Of a stretch of DNA of 5,475 bases, positions 5,098 through 5,475 are shown one piece after another. The stretch's first letter is position 1. Each line of letters opens with the position of its first letter. The stretch spans positions 1-5,475 of the forward strand of contig JACRMZ010000089.1 in NCBI GenBank assembly GCA_016219455.1, in the 5' to 3' direction. Origin of the DNA: Candidatus Aenigmatarchaeota archaeon. Lineage in GTDB: Archaea > Aenigmatarchaeota > Aenigmatarchaeia > PWEA01 > JACRMZ01. Made by a program: the position numbers and the translations under genes. The notes under the pieces are model-generated. The model saw only the letters and a list, made by a program, of their open reading frames with translations, was not told where the DNA came from and searched no databases.

Positions 5098-5475
5098 TCA
5101 CTTGAAACCGTATTTCCCAAGCAACGGGACAAAAACATACCCCTCTTCCCTTCTAATTTCCTTCATCTTTCCCTTCTCTTTTCTGTAAAGTACCATCGAT
5201 TGCGTTCCCTTTCCTACCGGAGCAACAAGAAGCCCGTTATCGGCCAATTGCTTTTCAAGCGGCTTTGGCACCGCAGGGCAGGCAGCCGTTATTATTATCC
5301 TGTCAAAAGGCGACTTTTCATCAATTCCAATCGAACCGTCGCCTTCTATGATTTCCACGTTCTTTATACCTGCTTTCTTGTGGTTCTCCTTGGCAAACTT
5401 TATCAGGTCATGGTCCTTGTCTATGGAATAGACTTTTCCCCTTCCCACAAGCCTGGATAAAATAGCCGACTGCCA
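5098..5475 (-). CDS. pcm: Protein-L-isoaspartate O-methyltransferase, C-terminal part; begins beyond right edge
   Basis: This enzyme uses S-adenosylmethionine to methylate isoaspartyl residues that form as cytosolic proteins age, the first step in restoring normal aspartate. Only the last 125 residues are present, and the frame is open to the right edge. The visible part starts with WQSAILSRLVGRGKVYSID, the end of the glycine-rich SAM-binding motif and the acidic residue (D19 of the fragment) expected to contact the SAM ribose. GDG (45-47) follows, then PFDRIIITAACPAVPKPL (from 56), the family's characteristic third motif. The ending FVPLLGKYGF is the usual C-terminus. An in-frame GTG at 5448 is internal and is not a start, because conserved sequence continues upstream of it. 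The gene is convergent with the MDR gene. The N-terminus and promoter lie outside the window. Confidence 0.95.
   Translation of the reverse strand, partial: WQSAILSRLVGRGKVYSIDKDHDLIKFAKENHKKAGIKNVEIIEGDGSIGIDEKSPFDRIIITAACPAVPKPLEKQLADNGLLVAPVGKGTQSMVLYRKEKGKMKEIRREEGYVFVPLLGKYGFK

Noticed and set aside
4575..5138. 187-codon open frame on the minus strand, opposite the MDR gene
   Set aside because: It is antisense to a well-conserved dehydrogenase, has no recognisable domain and spans the convergent gap, so it is a shadow frame.
5086..5460. 124-codon open frame on the plus strand, preceded by a TATA-like AATTAAAT at 5073-5080
   Set aside because: It is antisense to pcm, starts at TTG only about 10 bases after the AT-rich box and has no recognisable content. 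The box is more likely chance in AT-rich intergenic DNA.
1..5475. tRNA or rRNA genes, CRISPR arrays, insertion sequences, phage or defence genes
   Set aside because: No cloverleaf-like sequence, spaced repeat array, terminal inverted repeat or transposase was seen on either strand. Intergenic space is under about 140 bp everywhere.

Overview
The window looks archaeal. Every complete or partial protein that can be named has an archaeal-type sequence: a type IA topoisomerase with a CDYDVEGD Toprim motif, a TyrRS of the archaeal/eukaryal form, and the common SerRS form. Three gene starts also have an AT-rich TATA-like box centred about 26 bases upstream of the start codon and no convincing Shine-Dalgarno sequence. 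That spacing is what archaeal leaderless transcripts produce. The lineage cannot be fixed from this window. The SerRS is the ordinary class II form, so a methanogen carrying the rare methanogenic SerRS is unlikely.

Layout from left to right: (1) 1-849, minus strand, is the first 283 codons of DNA topoisomerase I, whose 3' part lies beyond the left edge. (2) 850-979 is an AT-rich divergent promoter region with a TATA-like box for topA, a 12-bp palindrome and a perfect 12-bp tandem duplication. (3) 980-1573, plus strand, is an unrecognised soluble, helix-rich protein whose 3' end overlaps serS by 14 bp in convergent orientation. (4) 3965 down to 1560, minus strand, is a two-gene aminoacyl-tRNA synthetase operon, tyrS then serS, separated by 54 bp. 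The first gene appears leaderless; the second starts with GTG behind a GGTGGT ribosome-binding site. (5) 3966-4032 is a compact divergent promoter with two TATA-like boxes inside a perfect 10-bp direct repeat. (6) 4033-5040, plus strand, is a zinc-containing MDR-family oxidoreductase followed by a T7 tract. (7) 5475 down to 5098, minus strand, is the C-terminal part of protein-L-isoaspartate O-methyltransferase.

Functionally this is mostly housekeeping: DNA topology, charging of tRNA-Tyr and tRNA-Ser, protein damage repair and one redox enzyme of unknown substrate. I see no mobile element, CRISPR array, RNA gene or defence cassette. The points most worth a second look are the regular promoter-to-start spacing, the two start-selection modes within one operon, the repeats in the two divergent promoter regions, and the unrecognised protein.
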